From NCBI RefSeq assembly GCF_001562275.1, contig NZ_CP014304.1:5208001-5272000 (forward strand): a stretch of 64,000 nt of DNA. Direction: 5' to 3'. Below the pieces are notes generated by a model, which saw nothing but the letters and a program-made list of their open reading frames with translations, had not been told where the DNA came from and made no database searches. The stretch is from Hymenobacter sp. PAMC 26628 (lineage in GTDB: Bacteria > Bacteroidota > Bacteroidia > Cytophagales > Hymenobacteraceae). This document shows positions 36,664 through 45,496 of this stretch, one piece after another (the first letter of the stretch is position 1; every line of letters starts with the position of its first letter). The position numbers were made by a program, and so were the translations under genes.

Positions 36664-37415
36664 CAACCCAACCCCCTGGTCATTGCCGGGCGCACGTTCA
36701 CGTCGCGGCTCTCCACGGGCACCGGCAAGTTCAGTTCCTCGGGGCTGATGGAAGAGGCCCTGCTGGCCTCCGGCTCGGAGCTGGTGACGGTGGCCCTGAA
36801 GCGCGTGAACGTGGCCGATGCCGACGACGACATCCTGCGCCACCTCGGCCACCCGCAGTTCAGCCTGCTGCCCAACACCTCGGGCGTGCGCACGGCCAAG
36901 GAAGCCGTATTTGCCGCCCAGCTGGCCCGCGAGGCGCTGGAAACCAACTGGCTGAAGCTCGAAATTCACCCCGACCCCAAGTACCTGCTGCCCGACCCCA
37001 TCGAAACCCTGAAAGCCGCTGAGGAGCTGGTGAAGCTGGGCTTCGTGGTGCTGCCTTACATCCACGCCGACCCTGTCCTATGCAAGCGACTGGAGGAAGT
37101 GGGCGTGGCGGCGGTGATGCCCCTGGGCTCACCCATCGGCTCTAACAAGGGCCTTTTGACGCGAGAGTTTCTGGAAATCATCATCGGCCAAAGCAAGGTG
37201 CCGGTGGTGGTGGATGCCGGTATTGGGGCCCCCTCGCACGCCGCCGCCCTGGAAATGGGCGCCGACGCGGTGCTCGTGAACACGGCCATTAGCCCGTGGC
37301 CATGGCCTTCCGGCTGGCTGTGGAAGCGGGGCGCTTGGCCTACGAAGCCCGACTCGCGGCGCCGGCAGCCCAGGCCGTGGCCAGCTCGCCGCTCACCGCA
37401 TTTCTGGATGTGTAG
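36660..37415 (+). pseudogene. thiG: Thiazole synthase ThiG, frameshifted at both ends
   Basis: The ATG overlapping the thiE stop reads MTTQPPGHCRAH, out of frame with LVIAGRTFTSRL; one extra C in the run at 36672-36676 explains this. The core is well kept: ALKRVNVADADDDILRHL, NTSGVRTAKEAVF, the catalytic lysine in WLKLEIHPDPKYLLPDP, VMPLGSPIGSNKGL and DAGIGAPSHAA. Near 37291-37300, within NTAIS, bases are lost and the true end (VAMAFRLAVEAGRLAYEARL to FLDV) lies in another frame. ThiG forms the thiazole ring with ThiS and ThiH. Confidence 0.87.
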
Positions 37416-37432
37416 AACGGAGAAACAGAACG

Positions 37433-37519
37433 GTCATGCTGAACGCAGTCGAAGCATCTTTCCCGCAGCAGTATTCAGTTGCTCAGCGGGAGAGATGCTT
37501 CGACAGGCTCAGCATGACG
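37433..37519. repeat. Palindromic repeat R8 between thiG and thiH
   Basis: GTCATGCTGAACGCAGTCGA with GCATCTTTCCCGC, and the right arm GCGGGAGAGATGCTTCGACA ending in GCTCAGCATGAC. Closest in sequence to R1. Third family member inside or beside the thi operon. Confidence 0.85.
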
Positions 37520-37547
37520 TCGATATTTCCACAGCTTACTTTAAATC

Positions 37548-38669
37548 ATGAGTTTCCGCCCCGTTTTTGAAGCCCATTCGTGGGACGAAGTGAAGGCCAG
37601 CATCTACGCCAAAACCGGGGCCGACGTGGAGCGGGCCCTGGCCGCGTCGCGCCGCACGCTGGACGATTTCAAGGCCCTAATCTCACCCGCGGCGGCGCCT
37701 TATTTGGAGCAGATGGCGCAGCTCAGCCAGTGGCGCACGCGCCAGCGGTTCGGCCACACCATGCAGCTCTACGTGCCGCTGTACCTGAGCAACGAATGCC
37801 AGAACATCTGCACGTATTGCGGCTTTAGCTTGGACAATAAAATAGCCCGGCGCACCCTCAGCAGCGTAGAAATGCTGGCCGAAGCCGCCGTACTAAAGGG
37901 CTGGGGCTACGAGCACGTGCTGCTGGTGACCGGCGAGGCTAACCAAACGGTGGGCGTCGATTACCTCGAAAAGGCCCTGCGCACGCTGCGCCCGCACTTA
38001 GCCCATTTGTCGATGGAAGTGCAGCAGCTGGATCAGGCAGACTACGAACGCCTCATCCCCGAAGGGTTGAACACAGTGCTGGTGTACCAGGAAACCTACC
38101 ACCAGGACGACTACAAAAAGCATCACCCGAAGGGTAAAAAATCGAACTTTCATTACCGCCTCGACACGCCCGACCGGCTAGAGCGGGCCGGCATCCACAA
38201 GATGGGTTTGGGCGTATTAATTGGGCTGGAAGACTGGCGCACCGACTGCTTCTACACCGCGCTGCACCTTGATTACCTGGAACGTACGTACTGGCAAACC
38301 AAATACAGCCTGTCGTTTCCGCGGCTGCGGCCGGCCGAAGGAATGCTGCAACCCAAGGTGGAGATGAGCGACCGGGAGCTGGTGCAGCTCATCTGCGCCT
38401 ACTGGCTGCTGAGCGACGAAGTGGAGCTGTCGCTTTCGACGCGCGAAAACCCAACCTTCCGCGACCATGTTGTGCAGTTGGGCATCACCAGCCTCAGCGC
38501 CGGCTCCAAAACCAACCCCGGCGGCTACGCCGTGGCCCCGGAGTCGCTGGAGCAGTTCGAAATTTCCGACGAGCGCAGCCCGGCCGCCATTGCGGCCATG
38601 CTGCGCCGCCAGGGCCTCGAACCCGTCTGGAAAGACTGGGGTGCCACCCTCACCGCCCTCGCCCGATGA
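37548..38669 (+). CDS. thiH: 2-iminoacetate synthase (radical SAM)
   Basis: Cleaves tyrosine to dehydroglycine for thiazole synthesis. 373 aa, normal length. The radical SAM cluster is CQNICTYCGF at about residue 85, followed by VLLVTGEANQTVGVDYLEKA, HLSMEVQQL and VYQETYHQDDYKKHHPKGKKS, the ThiH signature. Intact although its partners thiG and thiS are broken. Overlaps thiF by four bases. Confidence 0.94.
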   Translation: MSFRPVFEAHSWDEVKASIYAKTGADVERALAASRRTLDDFKALISPAAAPYLEQMAQLSQWRTRQRFGHTMQLYVPLYLSNECQNICTYCGFSLDNKIARRTLSSVEMLAEAAVLKGWGYEHVLLVTGEANQTVGVDYLEKALRTLRPHLAHLSMEVQQLDQADYERLIPEGLNTVLVYQETYHQDDYKKHHPKGKKSNFHYRLDTPDRLERAGIHKMGLGVLIGLEDWRTDCFYTALHLDYLERTYWQTKYSLSFPRLRPAEGMLQPKVEMSDRELVQLICAYWLLSDEVELSLSTRENPTFRDHVVQLGITSLSAGSKTNPGGYAVAPESLEQFEISDERSPAAIAAMLRRQGLEPVWKDWGATLTALAR

Positions 38670-39769
38670 CTTCCGCCGTGTCCCCCAAAACCCTGTCTGC
38701 TGCCGAAACCCACCGCTACAGCCGCCACCTGCTGCTGCCCGAAATTGGGGTCCCGGGCCAACTCAAGCTAAAGGCTGCCAAGGTGTTGGTGGTGGGCTGC
38801 GGAGGGCTGGGCTGCCCGGTGCTGCAATACCTGGCCGCCGCCGGCGTGGGCACCCTGGGCTTGCTCGACTTCGACACCGTGGACGAGAGCAACCTCCAGC
38901 GCCAGGTGCTGTACGCCACCGCCGACGTAGGCCGGCCCAAGGCCCTGGCCGCCGCCGCCCGCCTGGGGGCCCAAAACCCGTTCATCAACTTGGTGCCGCA
39001 CCAGTTTGCCCTCACGACTGCCAACGCCTTAAGCTTGCTGGCCGGCTACGACCTAGTGGTGGATTGCTCGGATAATTTCGCCACCCGCTACCTCGTCAAC
39101 GATGCTTGCGTGGTGCTGGGCAAGCCGCTGGTGTACGGGGCCATCTTCAAATTCGACGGCCAGGTGTCGGTGTTCAATTATCAAAACGGGCCCACCTACC
39201 GCTGCCTCTACCCCGAGCCCCCGGCCCCCGGCGAGGCCCCCAGCTGCGCCGAAATTGGGGTGTTGGGCGTGCTGCCCGGCCTGGTGGGTACCTTGCAGGC
39301 CACCGAGGTGCTGAAGCTGCTGACCGGCATCGGCGAAGTGCTCAGCGGCCGGCTGCTGGTGATTGACGCCCTCGGGATGCGCTTCCAGACGCTGCGTTTC
39401 CGCGCCGTGCCGGCCGAGCAGCAGCGCACGACGCTGGAAGCCGATTACGCCGCCTTTTGCGGAGAGGCTCTGCCCACCGCGCCGCCCGCGCCCGAAATCA
39501 GCGCCGCCGAGCTGCGCGCCTGGCAGGACAGCGGCCGGCCCCTGCAATTGCTCGACGTGCGCGAGCCCCACGAACACGCCCAGCGCCACATTGGCGGCCG
39601 GTTGGTGCCGTTGGGTCAGCTGGCAGGGGCCCTAGCCGAGCTGCCCGCCGACGTGCCCACCGTGGTGCATTGCGCTAGCGGCGTGCGCAGCCAGCGGGCC
39701 GCCCGACTGTTGCTAGAGCAAGGGTTCCGCGAGGTATATTCGCTGCGCAACGGCTTGGCCGATTGCTGA
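38666..39769 (+). CDS. thiF: ThiF/MoeB-type adenylyltransferase with rhodanese domain
   Basis: 367 aa. The N-terminal E1-like domain (VLVVGCGGLGCPVLQYLAAAGVG, DFDTVDESNLQRQVLY, DCSDNFATRYLVNDAC) adenylates the C-terminal Gly of a sulfur carrier. The C-terminal rhodanese domain (LLDVREPHEHAQRHIGG, active cysteine in VVHCASGVRSQRAARL) would supply sulfur. Last gene of the thi operon, start overlapping thiH. It may act on ThiS or on MoaD; with thiS broken, a MoaD role would explain its preservation. Confidence 0.9.
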   Translation: MTSAVSPKTLSAAETHRYSRHLLLPEIGVPGQLKLKAAKVLVVGCGGLGCPVLQYLAAAGVGTLGLLDFDTVDESNLQRQVLYATADVGRPKALAAAARLGAQNPFINLVPHQFALTTANALSLLAGYDLVVDCSDNFATRYLVNDACVVLGKPLVYGAIFKFDGQVSVFNYQNGPTYRCLYPEPPAPGEAPSCAEIGVLGVLPGLVGTLQATEVLKLLTGIGEVLSGRLLVIDALGMRFQTLRFRAVPAEQQRTTLEADYAAFCGEALPTAPPAPEISAAELRAWQDSGRPLQLLDVREPHEHAQRHIGGRLVPLGQLAGALAELPADVPTVVHCASGVRSQRAARLLLEQGFREVYSLRNGLADC

Positions 39770-39805
39770 TAAATAGCAACTAACAAGCCGTTTGCTTTTG
39801 CATGG

Positions 39806-40426
39806 TTACTTTGAAGCCGACTGCTTAGCACTCAATTGCAAGGTCTGGAAGGTGGCCACTGGATCCGGGCTTTGCCACACCGCGCCCAGCACGGCCGCGC
39901 CCGCAAAGCCCATTTCCCGCACGGCGCCGAGGTTAGCCGCTGCGATGCCGCCCAGGGCCAGCACTCGCGGCTGGTAGCCGGGGCGGGTCGCCCAGCGGGC
40001 CAGGGCCCCCGGCAAGGCGCCCAAATTAAACGCCGCCCCGTAGCCGGGTTTGCTGCGGCTGTCAAAAACGGGGCTCAAGAATACGTAATCGTAGCGGCGT
40101 CGGTGTTGGGCCACCTCGGCTAGGCTGTGAAACGACGTGGACAACGTGAAACCGCTGCCCGGGGGCCAGAGCGGGGGCCCGGCCGCCCGCCCGGCCGGGA
40201 GGTGGGCCCCGCGCAGGCCGTAGCGCGGCACCAGCTCGTGGTAGTTGTGCAACACGAGCCGGGAATGAAACTCTTTAGGAATAGCCTCAATATAGGCCAC
40301 TAGCTTCTGGAACGGGGCCCCCGGCTTGCGCACGTGCAGCGCGGTTAAGCCCGCCGCTAGCAGGGCCCCCGCTACGCGGGGCTCTACAGCCGCGGTAGTG
40401 GGCGGCGTGATGACAAGCAGTTGCAC
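39806..40426 (-). CDS. TenI/ThiE-family protein
   Basis: 206 aa with GTG start (VQLLVITPPTTAAVEP); the open frame extends upstream into the previous gene and is not used there. Features: LTALHVRKPGAPFQKL, LVLHNYHELVPRYGLRGAHLP, YDYVFLSPVFDSRSKPGYG, VLALGGIAAANL. The phosphate-binding loop is kept, but the nucleophile region differs from the genuine synthase thiE at 36 kb, so it is probably TenI-like (thiazole tautomerase) or a second synthase. Convergent with the thi operon; it starts ten bases after the DUF5686 gene. Confidence 0.8.
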   Translation of the reverse strand: MQLLVITPPTTAAVEPRVAGALLAAGLTALHVRKPGAPFQKLVAYIEAIPKEFHSRLVLHNYHELVPRYGLRGAHLPAGRAAGPPLWPPGSGFTLSTSFHSLAEVAQHRRRYDYVFLSPVFDSRSKPGYGAAFNLGALPGALARWATRPGYQPRVLALGGIAAANLGAVREMGFAGAAVLGAVWQSPDPVATFQTLQLSAKQSASK

Positions 40427-40436
40427 GGCCGGTAGC

Positions 40437-42986
40437 TTAGAGGCGGAACTGGGCCCCCACGCGGATGCCGAAGTTGCGGGGTACGGGCTCGCCAGAACCT
40501 GTGCCCATGGCGTCGCGGTAGGTGAGGCGGTGGATAAAATCGACCCGTATGAACTTGAAAATGTTCTCGATGCCATAGCCCACCTCCACGTAGGGCACCT
40601 TGTCGAGGGTAGCCAGCGGGGCCTGGGGGCGGCCGTAGGCATCAAGCGGCTGGCGTTGGTTCAGGTCACTAAGGCCGCCGTAGAGGGCGTTGGCGGTGGC
40701 CACCAGGCGCCAGTTCAGGGCCCGGATACCGGGGATGGCGTTCAGGACGATGCCTTCGAAGTGGTGGTCGATCCGCAGCGAAAGCGAACGGTCAGTGACG
40801 AACTCAAAGTAGTTCATCAGGTTGAACGCGTTGGCGTTGTAAAACGGCGTTTGGTTGCCAAGCGGAATTTTGAGGAACAGCGCCGGCAGGCGGTCGGGGG
40901 TGTAGCTGCCCTCGGCGCGGTAGTTGAGGCGGCCCAAGTGCCCCACCGACACGCTGTGGTTCACGAGCAGGTTGAACTTCTGGTACGAGCTGCCGCTGGC
41001 CTCAGTGAACAGGTCGCGGGCCCCCAGCGTGTAGCGGAACGTGAACACCGGCCACCGCTTCAGGCCAATGGCGCGGCGGCGGTTTTCCGACTGCACCAGG
41101 TTTTCGTCGGGCGCGTAGCGCGACTCAAACACGATTTCCGAGAGCGTGATGTCGGGCACGATGCGGTTTTCGCGCCGGTACACAAAGTCGTTGAGCAGCC
41201 TAATGTTCTGCTCGCGCACCGTCACTGTTTCGGTGAAGCCGTGGAACAAATCGCGCTGCACCGACCCTGAAATCAGGTCGCGCAGAATGGGCTTTCCTTC
41301 GCTGAACTTGCCCCAACGCGAGGCCGCCACAAACAGGTTGTTGTCGGGCAGGAAATCGTTGTCGAGCAAGGCGGCCTGCTCTACGTCGTGCCGAAACTCG
41401 CCGCTAAACACCGTCCAATGGCGGCGCTCGGCGATGTAGGCGCTCTTCAGGCCGTACTTCACCCGGCCGTCGCGGGTGCCGTAGGCCACGTAGGCCTGCG
41501 TCACGGTGTTGCGGCTGATGGCGGGCGTGGTGCGGAAGCCTAGCCGGAAACGGTTGCCCTCGTAGTCGTTGTGCGAGTAGGAGTTGATGATGGGCCCCAG
41601 CTCGAAGTTGCCCACGTGCTTGTAGCCGTTCACCACCAAGTCAATGAGGTCCAGCGTGCTGCGCACCGACGGTAGCTCGCGGGCCGAGTCGAGCACGGCG
41701 AACGTCTGCCGCTCGCTCAGGTTCAGCGTGTCGGGCCGGTGCTGGTCGAAGTAACCGTCGCCGGCCTTGGCCTGCCCGCTGATGAGGCCCAGGTTGCCGC
41801 GCCCGTTTTCGGCCGGCTCCATGATGGTGGACACGATGGGCGTATCGTAAAAGCTGCCCTCGTGCGGCTGGTTGCGCACCACGTTGCTGGCCACCGTGGT
41901 GAAGCGCACGCGCATGGCGGCCTGCTTGTCGTAGGGCCGCAGGCCCACCACCAGCTTGGTGCGGGCGGCCAGCCCGGGCCCGTCGGCGGGCGGCGTCAAC
42001 TCTTGGAAAACGCGCAGGTCGCTCACGAAGTTGATGTTGGCGTTGGGGTTGGCCGCCAGGTCCACGCGCCGCAGGGCGTAACCGGTTTTGGTAATCCAGA
42101 TGGTGCCCTGGAAGGCCAAGTCGTGGCTGCGCTTGGGGGCCACCGTCAGCTTGTAGCACTGGTCCTGGCCCACCAGCACCGAGTCCACTAGCTCGTAGTT
42201 ATAGGTGACGCGGCCACCCTCGGCAATGGGCGAGATAAAGTCTTTGCCCAGAATGTTTTGCCAGTTGGGGTAAAAGTCGAAGTTCTGAAAGTTCGAGCCC
42301 AGCATTTGCGACAGGATGGAGCCTTCGCGGGGCCCCGCGCCGCGCATTTGCTTGTGCTGGATGTCCTCGCGGCGGCGCAGGGGCCCGTAGCGCTGGTACA
42401 CGCGCGAGCCCACTTCGGAGGCAAACAGCGGCAGGGGCGCGTCGGGGTCGGAGGCGGCGGCGGCGCCCTGGCGCACGGCCAGCGCCCGAATGTCGCGCAC
42501 CACTTTGCGCTTGGCCAGGGCAGGCGGCAAGTCTGTCAGGCTCACCTCGATGCGGTTGTAGGCGTCGTATTCGGCGGCGCTCAGGGCCCCGCGCTCGTTC
42601 TGGGGCTTGTGTTTCTGCACCTCGCGCAAAATGCGGAAAGCCGGGTTTTCGCCGGGCCGCACCACCACTTCGGTAAGGGCCACGCCGCCGCCCTTTTTCA
42701 GGCGCAGCAGGATGGTTTGGTCGGCGTCGGCGGTGAGCTTGCGCCGGGCCGTCAGGAAGCCCAGCGACGAAGCGGCTACCGAATCGGCGGGGCTGCCGAG
42801 CACCAGCTTGAACTTGCCGTCCACGTCGGCCGTGGCCCCAGTGCTCGTGCGCGGCACAAACACCGACGCAAAGGGCACCGGCTCGCCCGTGGCGGCTTCC
42901 ACCACCTGCCCGCGCAATACCATTCGCTGGGCCGCGGCCGGTAGCGCCAGCAGGCACCCCAGGAGCAGCGAAGCTAAAAACTTCAT
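40437..42986 (-). CDS. DUF5686 outer-membrane protein with carboxypeptidase-like N-domain
   Basis: 849 aa from MKFLASLLLGCLLALPAAAQ, a signal peptide. Residues 22-105 form the carboxypeptidase-regulatory-like beta-sandwich (LRGQVVEAATGEPVPFASV, STGATADVDGKFKL) typical of TonB-linked outer membrane proteins in this phylum. The rest has the long alternating pattern of a beta-barrel and ends FGIRVGAQFRL with the aromatic-like C-terminal strand expected of an outer-membrane barrel. Role unknown; some homologues affect surface assembly. The preceding 19 codons are untranslated leader. Confidence 0.85.
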   Translation of the reverse strand: MKFLASLLLGCLLALPAAAQRMVLRGQVVEAATGEPVPFASVFVPRTSTGATADVDGKFKLVLGSPADSVAASSLGFLTARRKLTADADQTILLRLKKGGGVALTEVVVRPGENPAFRILREVQKHKPQNERGALSAAEYDAYNRIEVSLTDLPPALAKRKVVRDIRALAVRQGAAAASDPDAPLPLFASEVGSRVYQRYGPLRRREDIQHKQMRGAGPREGSILSQMLGSNFQNFDFYPNWQNILGKDFISPIAEGGRVTYNYELVDSVLVGQDQCYKLTVAPKRSHDLAFQGTIWITKTGYALRRVDLAANPNANINFVSDLRVFQELTPPADGPGLAARTKLVVGLRPYDKQAAMRVRFTTVASNVVRNQPHEGSFYDTPIVSTIMEPAENGRGNLGLISGQAKAGDGYFDQHRPDTLNLSERQTFAVLDSARELPSVRSTLDLIDLVVNGYKHVGNFELGPIINSYSHNDYEGNRFRLGFRTTPAISRNTVTQAYVAYGTRDGRVKYGLKSAYIAERRHWTVFSGEFRHDVEQAALLDNDFLPDNNLFVAASRWGKFSEGKPILRDLISGSVQRDLFHGFTETVTVREQNIRLLNDFVYRRENRIVPDITLSEIVFESRYAPDENLVQSENRRRAIGLKRWPVFTFRYTLGARDLFTEASGSSYQKFNLLVNHSVSVGHLGRLNYRAEGSYTPDRLPALFLKIPLGNQTPFYNANAFNLMNYFEFVTDRSLSLRIDHHFEGIVLNAIPGIRALNWRLVATANALYGGLSDLNQRQPLDAYGRPQAPLATLDKVPYVEVGYGIENIFKFIRVDFIHRLTYRDAMGTGSGEPVPRNFGIRVGAQFRL

Positions 42987-43119
42987 AGAAAGGACGGTTG
43001 GGCCCACCAGCGAGGTCTGCCGACGGGTACGCAAGTTACGCAAAGTACCCGCGGACCCAAGTGGTTCCGCGCCCGCGCGAATATTTTTCCCGGGGCCCCG
43101 CCCTGGAGCCCTTGGGCCC

Positions 43120-44379
43120 CTAAACGAGCGTTTGGCACCGGCCTAGCTGGCCCGCAAAATCCGCCATTACGCCGTCGATGGAAAGGTGCGCCTCGGCGTA
43201 GCGGCGGGCATTGCGGGCGGTGGCAGTGTGGTCGTGGGCAAAGGCGTCGGCCAGTCCGGCGTTCAGGGCGGCCTGGTTTTCGGCTTCCACCAAAATGCCC
43301 ATTTCGTGCTGCTGCACCAGCGCGTACATGCCCGAGCCGGGGTTGGACGTGATGAGTGCCACGCCGCCCACGGCCAGCACAGTGGTGAGCTTGGAGGGCA
43401 TCACCAAATCGCCAGCGTTGGCTTTTTGGATGACCAAGTGTACGTCGGCGATGTTGAGGAAGTCGTTGAACTTCTCGAACGGCTGCAAGGGCAGGAACAC
43501 CACGTTGGGCACGGCCAACTCGCTAGCCAGGGCCGTCAGCTTTTCCTTGTAGGGCCCCGAGCCGCAGATGACGAATTTCACGTCGGGCTGGTCGCGGAAG
43601 GCCACGGCGGCGTGCAAAATGGCCTCCAGGCCCTGCTTCTCGCCGATGGCGCCCGAGTAGAGAGCGATGCAATCGGTGGGCGCGAAGCCAAATTCGGTCT
43701 TCAACCGGCCGCGGTCATCCACGGGGTAAAACTTGGCCGTGTCGGTCCAGTTTGGGAACATAGCCACGGGCCGCGTCGTCTTTTCCTGGATTTTGGCCAC
43801 CATGCCCTCACCCACGCTGGTCACCAAGTCACTACGGCTGAAGATGAACCGCTCCAGGCCGAACAGCAGGCCGATGGCCTTTTTTGACTTGATCATGCCC
43901 AGGTCGCGAGCGGCCTCAATCTGTAGGTCCTGGATGTGGTACGCCAGCCGGCCGCCGCGCAGCTTCTTGTACAGCACGCCCAGCAGCCCGAACTGAAACG
44001 ACGGCGCCACAGCCACCACGTAGTCGAACCGGGGCCCTACCAGCAGCCGCAGCACCTGAAAAAAGGCGGAGAGCGAAAACGAAAAATCAAGCAGCATCCG
44101 CTTGAGGCCGGTGGGCTGAGCGGGCACGTACATCGGGCAGCGGTACACCGTGATGGCGGCATCGGGGCCCAATTGCTCGGTTTCCTTCTGGTACCAGAAG
44201 CGGCGCTTACGGTAGGGGGCTTGCACCGCCCAGTACGGGTAATAAGGGTAGGCAGTCACAACGGTGCAGTCGTAGCCGTTTTTGGCCAGCCAAGCCATCA
44301 TCTCGCCGCTGTACTTGCCGATACCCGTGGGCTCGGGGGCGTAGTTATAGCCAATCAACAGCACGCGTTTCTTCGTCAT
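43120..44379 (-). CDS. GT4 glycosyltransferase, WcaI-like
   Basis: 419 aa. Starts MTKKRVLLIGYNYAPEPTGIGKYSGEM; two Rossmann halves, with the donor-binding half showing LYSGAIGEKQGLEAILHA, FVICGSGPYKEKL, FNDFLNIADVHLVIQKANAGDLVMPSKLTTVLAVG. Resembles colanic-acid biosynthesis WcaI, which adds fucose-like sugars. Last gene in the minus-strand exopolysaccharide cluster, 39 bp after the acyltransferase. Donor and acceptor sugars are not known here. Confidence 0.9.
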   Translation of the reverse strand: MTKKRVLLIGYNYAPEPTGIGKYSGEMMAWLAKNGYDCTVVTAYPYYPYWAVQAPYRKRRFWYQKETEQLGPDAAITVYRCPMYVPAQPTGLKRMLLDFSFSLSAFFQVLRLLVGPRFDYVVAVAPSFQFGLLGVLYKKLRGGRLAYHIQDLQIEAARDLGMIKSKKAIGLLFGLERFIFSRSDLVTSVGEGMVAKIQEKTTRPVAMFPNWTDTAKFYPVDDRGRLKTEFGFAPTDCIALYSGAIGEKQGLEAILHAAVAFRDQPDVKFVICGSGPYKEKLTALASELAVPNVVFLPLQPFEKFNDFLNIADVHLVIQKANAGDLVMPSKLTTVLAVGGVALITSNPGSGMYALVQQHEMGILVEAENQAALNAGLADAFAHDHTATARNARRYAEAHLSIDGVMADFAGQLGRCQTLV

Positions 44380-44418
44380 AAATTATATAACGCTCATAAA
44401 TATTGTGGTAAAATTACT

Positions 44419-44970
44419 TCAGGCTGGCTGCATTCGCCGCTCGCGCACAAAAACGGCGGGGTTGCCGGCGTAGATCCTCCAGGCATCCAGGGACTTGGTC
44501 GCCACCGAGCCCACCGTGAGGATGGCGTGCGCGCCGCATACCACGCCCGGGCACACCACCGACCGGGCCCCCACCCATACGCCGTCTTCAATCTGAATGG
44601 CCCCCAGGCGATACGGAAAGCTGGGCGCCGTGTAGTCATGGTTGCCGGTGAGTAGCAGAGCGCCCTGCGACACGCTCACGTGGCTACCGATAGCTACGTC
44701 GGCCAGGTTATCGATCCACACCGACTCGCCCAGCCAGCAGTGGTCGCCGATGGTCAGCCGCCAAGGGTTTTTAATGCGCACCTTGGGCTTGATGACCAGC
44801 CCTACGCCCACCCGGGCCCCAAACCGCCGCAACAGCCAGGTTTTGAGGCCGTAGGGCCACGGAAAAGCGCTGGCGAACACGTAGTAGTTCACGAAGTACC
44901 AAAGCAGCACTTTCAGCCGGGGCCCCGCGCGGTAGTCACCAGGGTCAAATTTGGAAAGGTCGGTTGGCAT
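44419..44970 (-). CDS. WcaF-like left-handed-beta-helix acyltransferase
   Basis: 183 aa from MPTDLSKFDPGDYRAGPRLK. Hexapeptide repeats (VGLVIKPKVRIKNPWRLTIG, WIDNLADVAIGSHVSVSQGALLLTGNHDYTAPSF) with the catalytic histidine in GNHDY, then DGVWVGARSVVCPGV. Likely O-acetylates a sugar of the exopolysaccharide. The start follows WcaF-like proteins; upstream 58 codons are shadow of the VanZ region. 32 bp after the VanZ gene. Confidence 0.9.
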   Translation of the reverse strand: MPTDLSKFDPGDYRAGPRLKVLLWYFVNYYVFASAFPWPYGLKTWLLRRFGARVGVGLVIKPKVRIKNPWRLTIGDHCWLGESVWIDNLADVAIGSHVSVSQGALLLTGNHDYTAPSFPYRLGAIQIEDGVWVGARSVVCPGVVCGAHAILTVGSVATKSLDAWRIYAGNPAVFVRERRMQPA

Positions 44971-45002
44971 GTAAAAATTAGCAATTAATAAATCGTTGGC
45001 CT

Positions 45003-45482
45003 TCAGTATGCTAACAAGCGGTAAATCCTGCGAAACAACAATACCCATAGTGCTATGCCCACCAATACCCCTAAGCTGTTCAGCAACACATCGTCGATAT
45101 CGGGCACGCCAATTTCCAGCACATACTGGGTGCATTCGATGCACACGCTTGCCACCACCCCAATGCCCAGCAGCCAGCGCCGGCTTTGGAGCCCGGTTGC
45201 GCCGGCCAAAAGCGGAGGCAGCGGTATAAACAAGGCCACATTGCCGAAAACGTTACTCCAATAGTTCCACCCGCCGATGTACGCCATGTCTTGGTAGCTG
45301 CGAAAGGTGTTCACTAGCGGCACCAAATTTACCAAGCGAGGGGACCAAACGAGGTCCTGGCGACGACGGGCAAAAAATACGATGTACACGGCCGCGCCAA
45401 CGTATAGCGCCAGCGCCAGCCAGGTAAGCGGTTGGGCTAGGGGCTTGGCGTAGCGGAGTACAAGGCGCATGCGGGTAAGCAT
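45003..45482 (-). CDS. VanZ-family membrane protein
   Basis: 159 aa with about four membrane segments. Motifs of the family: LVNLVPLVNTFRSYQDM, WNYWSNVFGNVALFIPLPPLL, and VCIECTQYVLEIGVPDIDDVLLNSLGVLVGI, which carries the conserved glutamate and DxDD-like acidic group. VanZ-like genes often lie in polysaccharide clusters. It sits between the two sugar-modifying genes with 14-32 bp gaps, probably co-transcribed. Confidence 0.88.
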   Translation of the reverse strand: MLTRMRLVLRYAKPLAQPLTWLALALYVGAAVYIVFFARRRQDLVWSPRLVNLVPLVNTFRSYQDMAYIGGWNYWSNVFGNVALFIPLPPLLAGATGLQSRRWLLGIGVVASVCIECTQYVLEIGVPDIDDVLLNSLGVLVGIALWVLLFRRIYRLLAY

Positions 45483-45496
45483 TAAAATGATGTTCT

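Noticed and set aside
40326..41270. 314-codon plus-strand frame
   Set aside because: Antisense to the TenI-like and DUF5686 genes, with no recognisable content.
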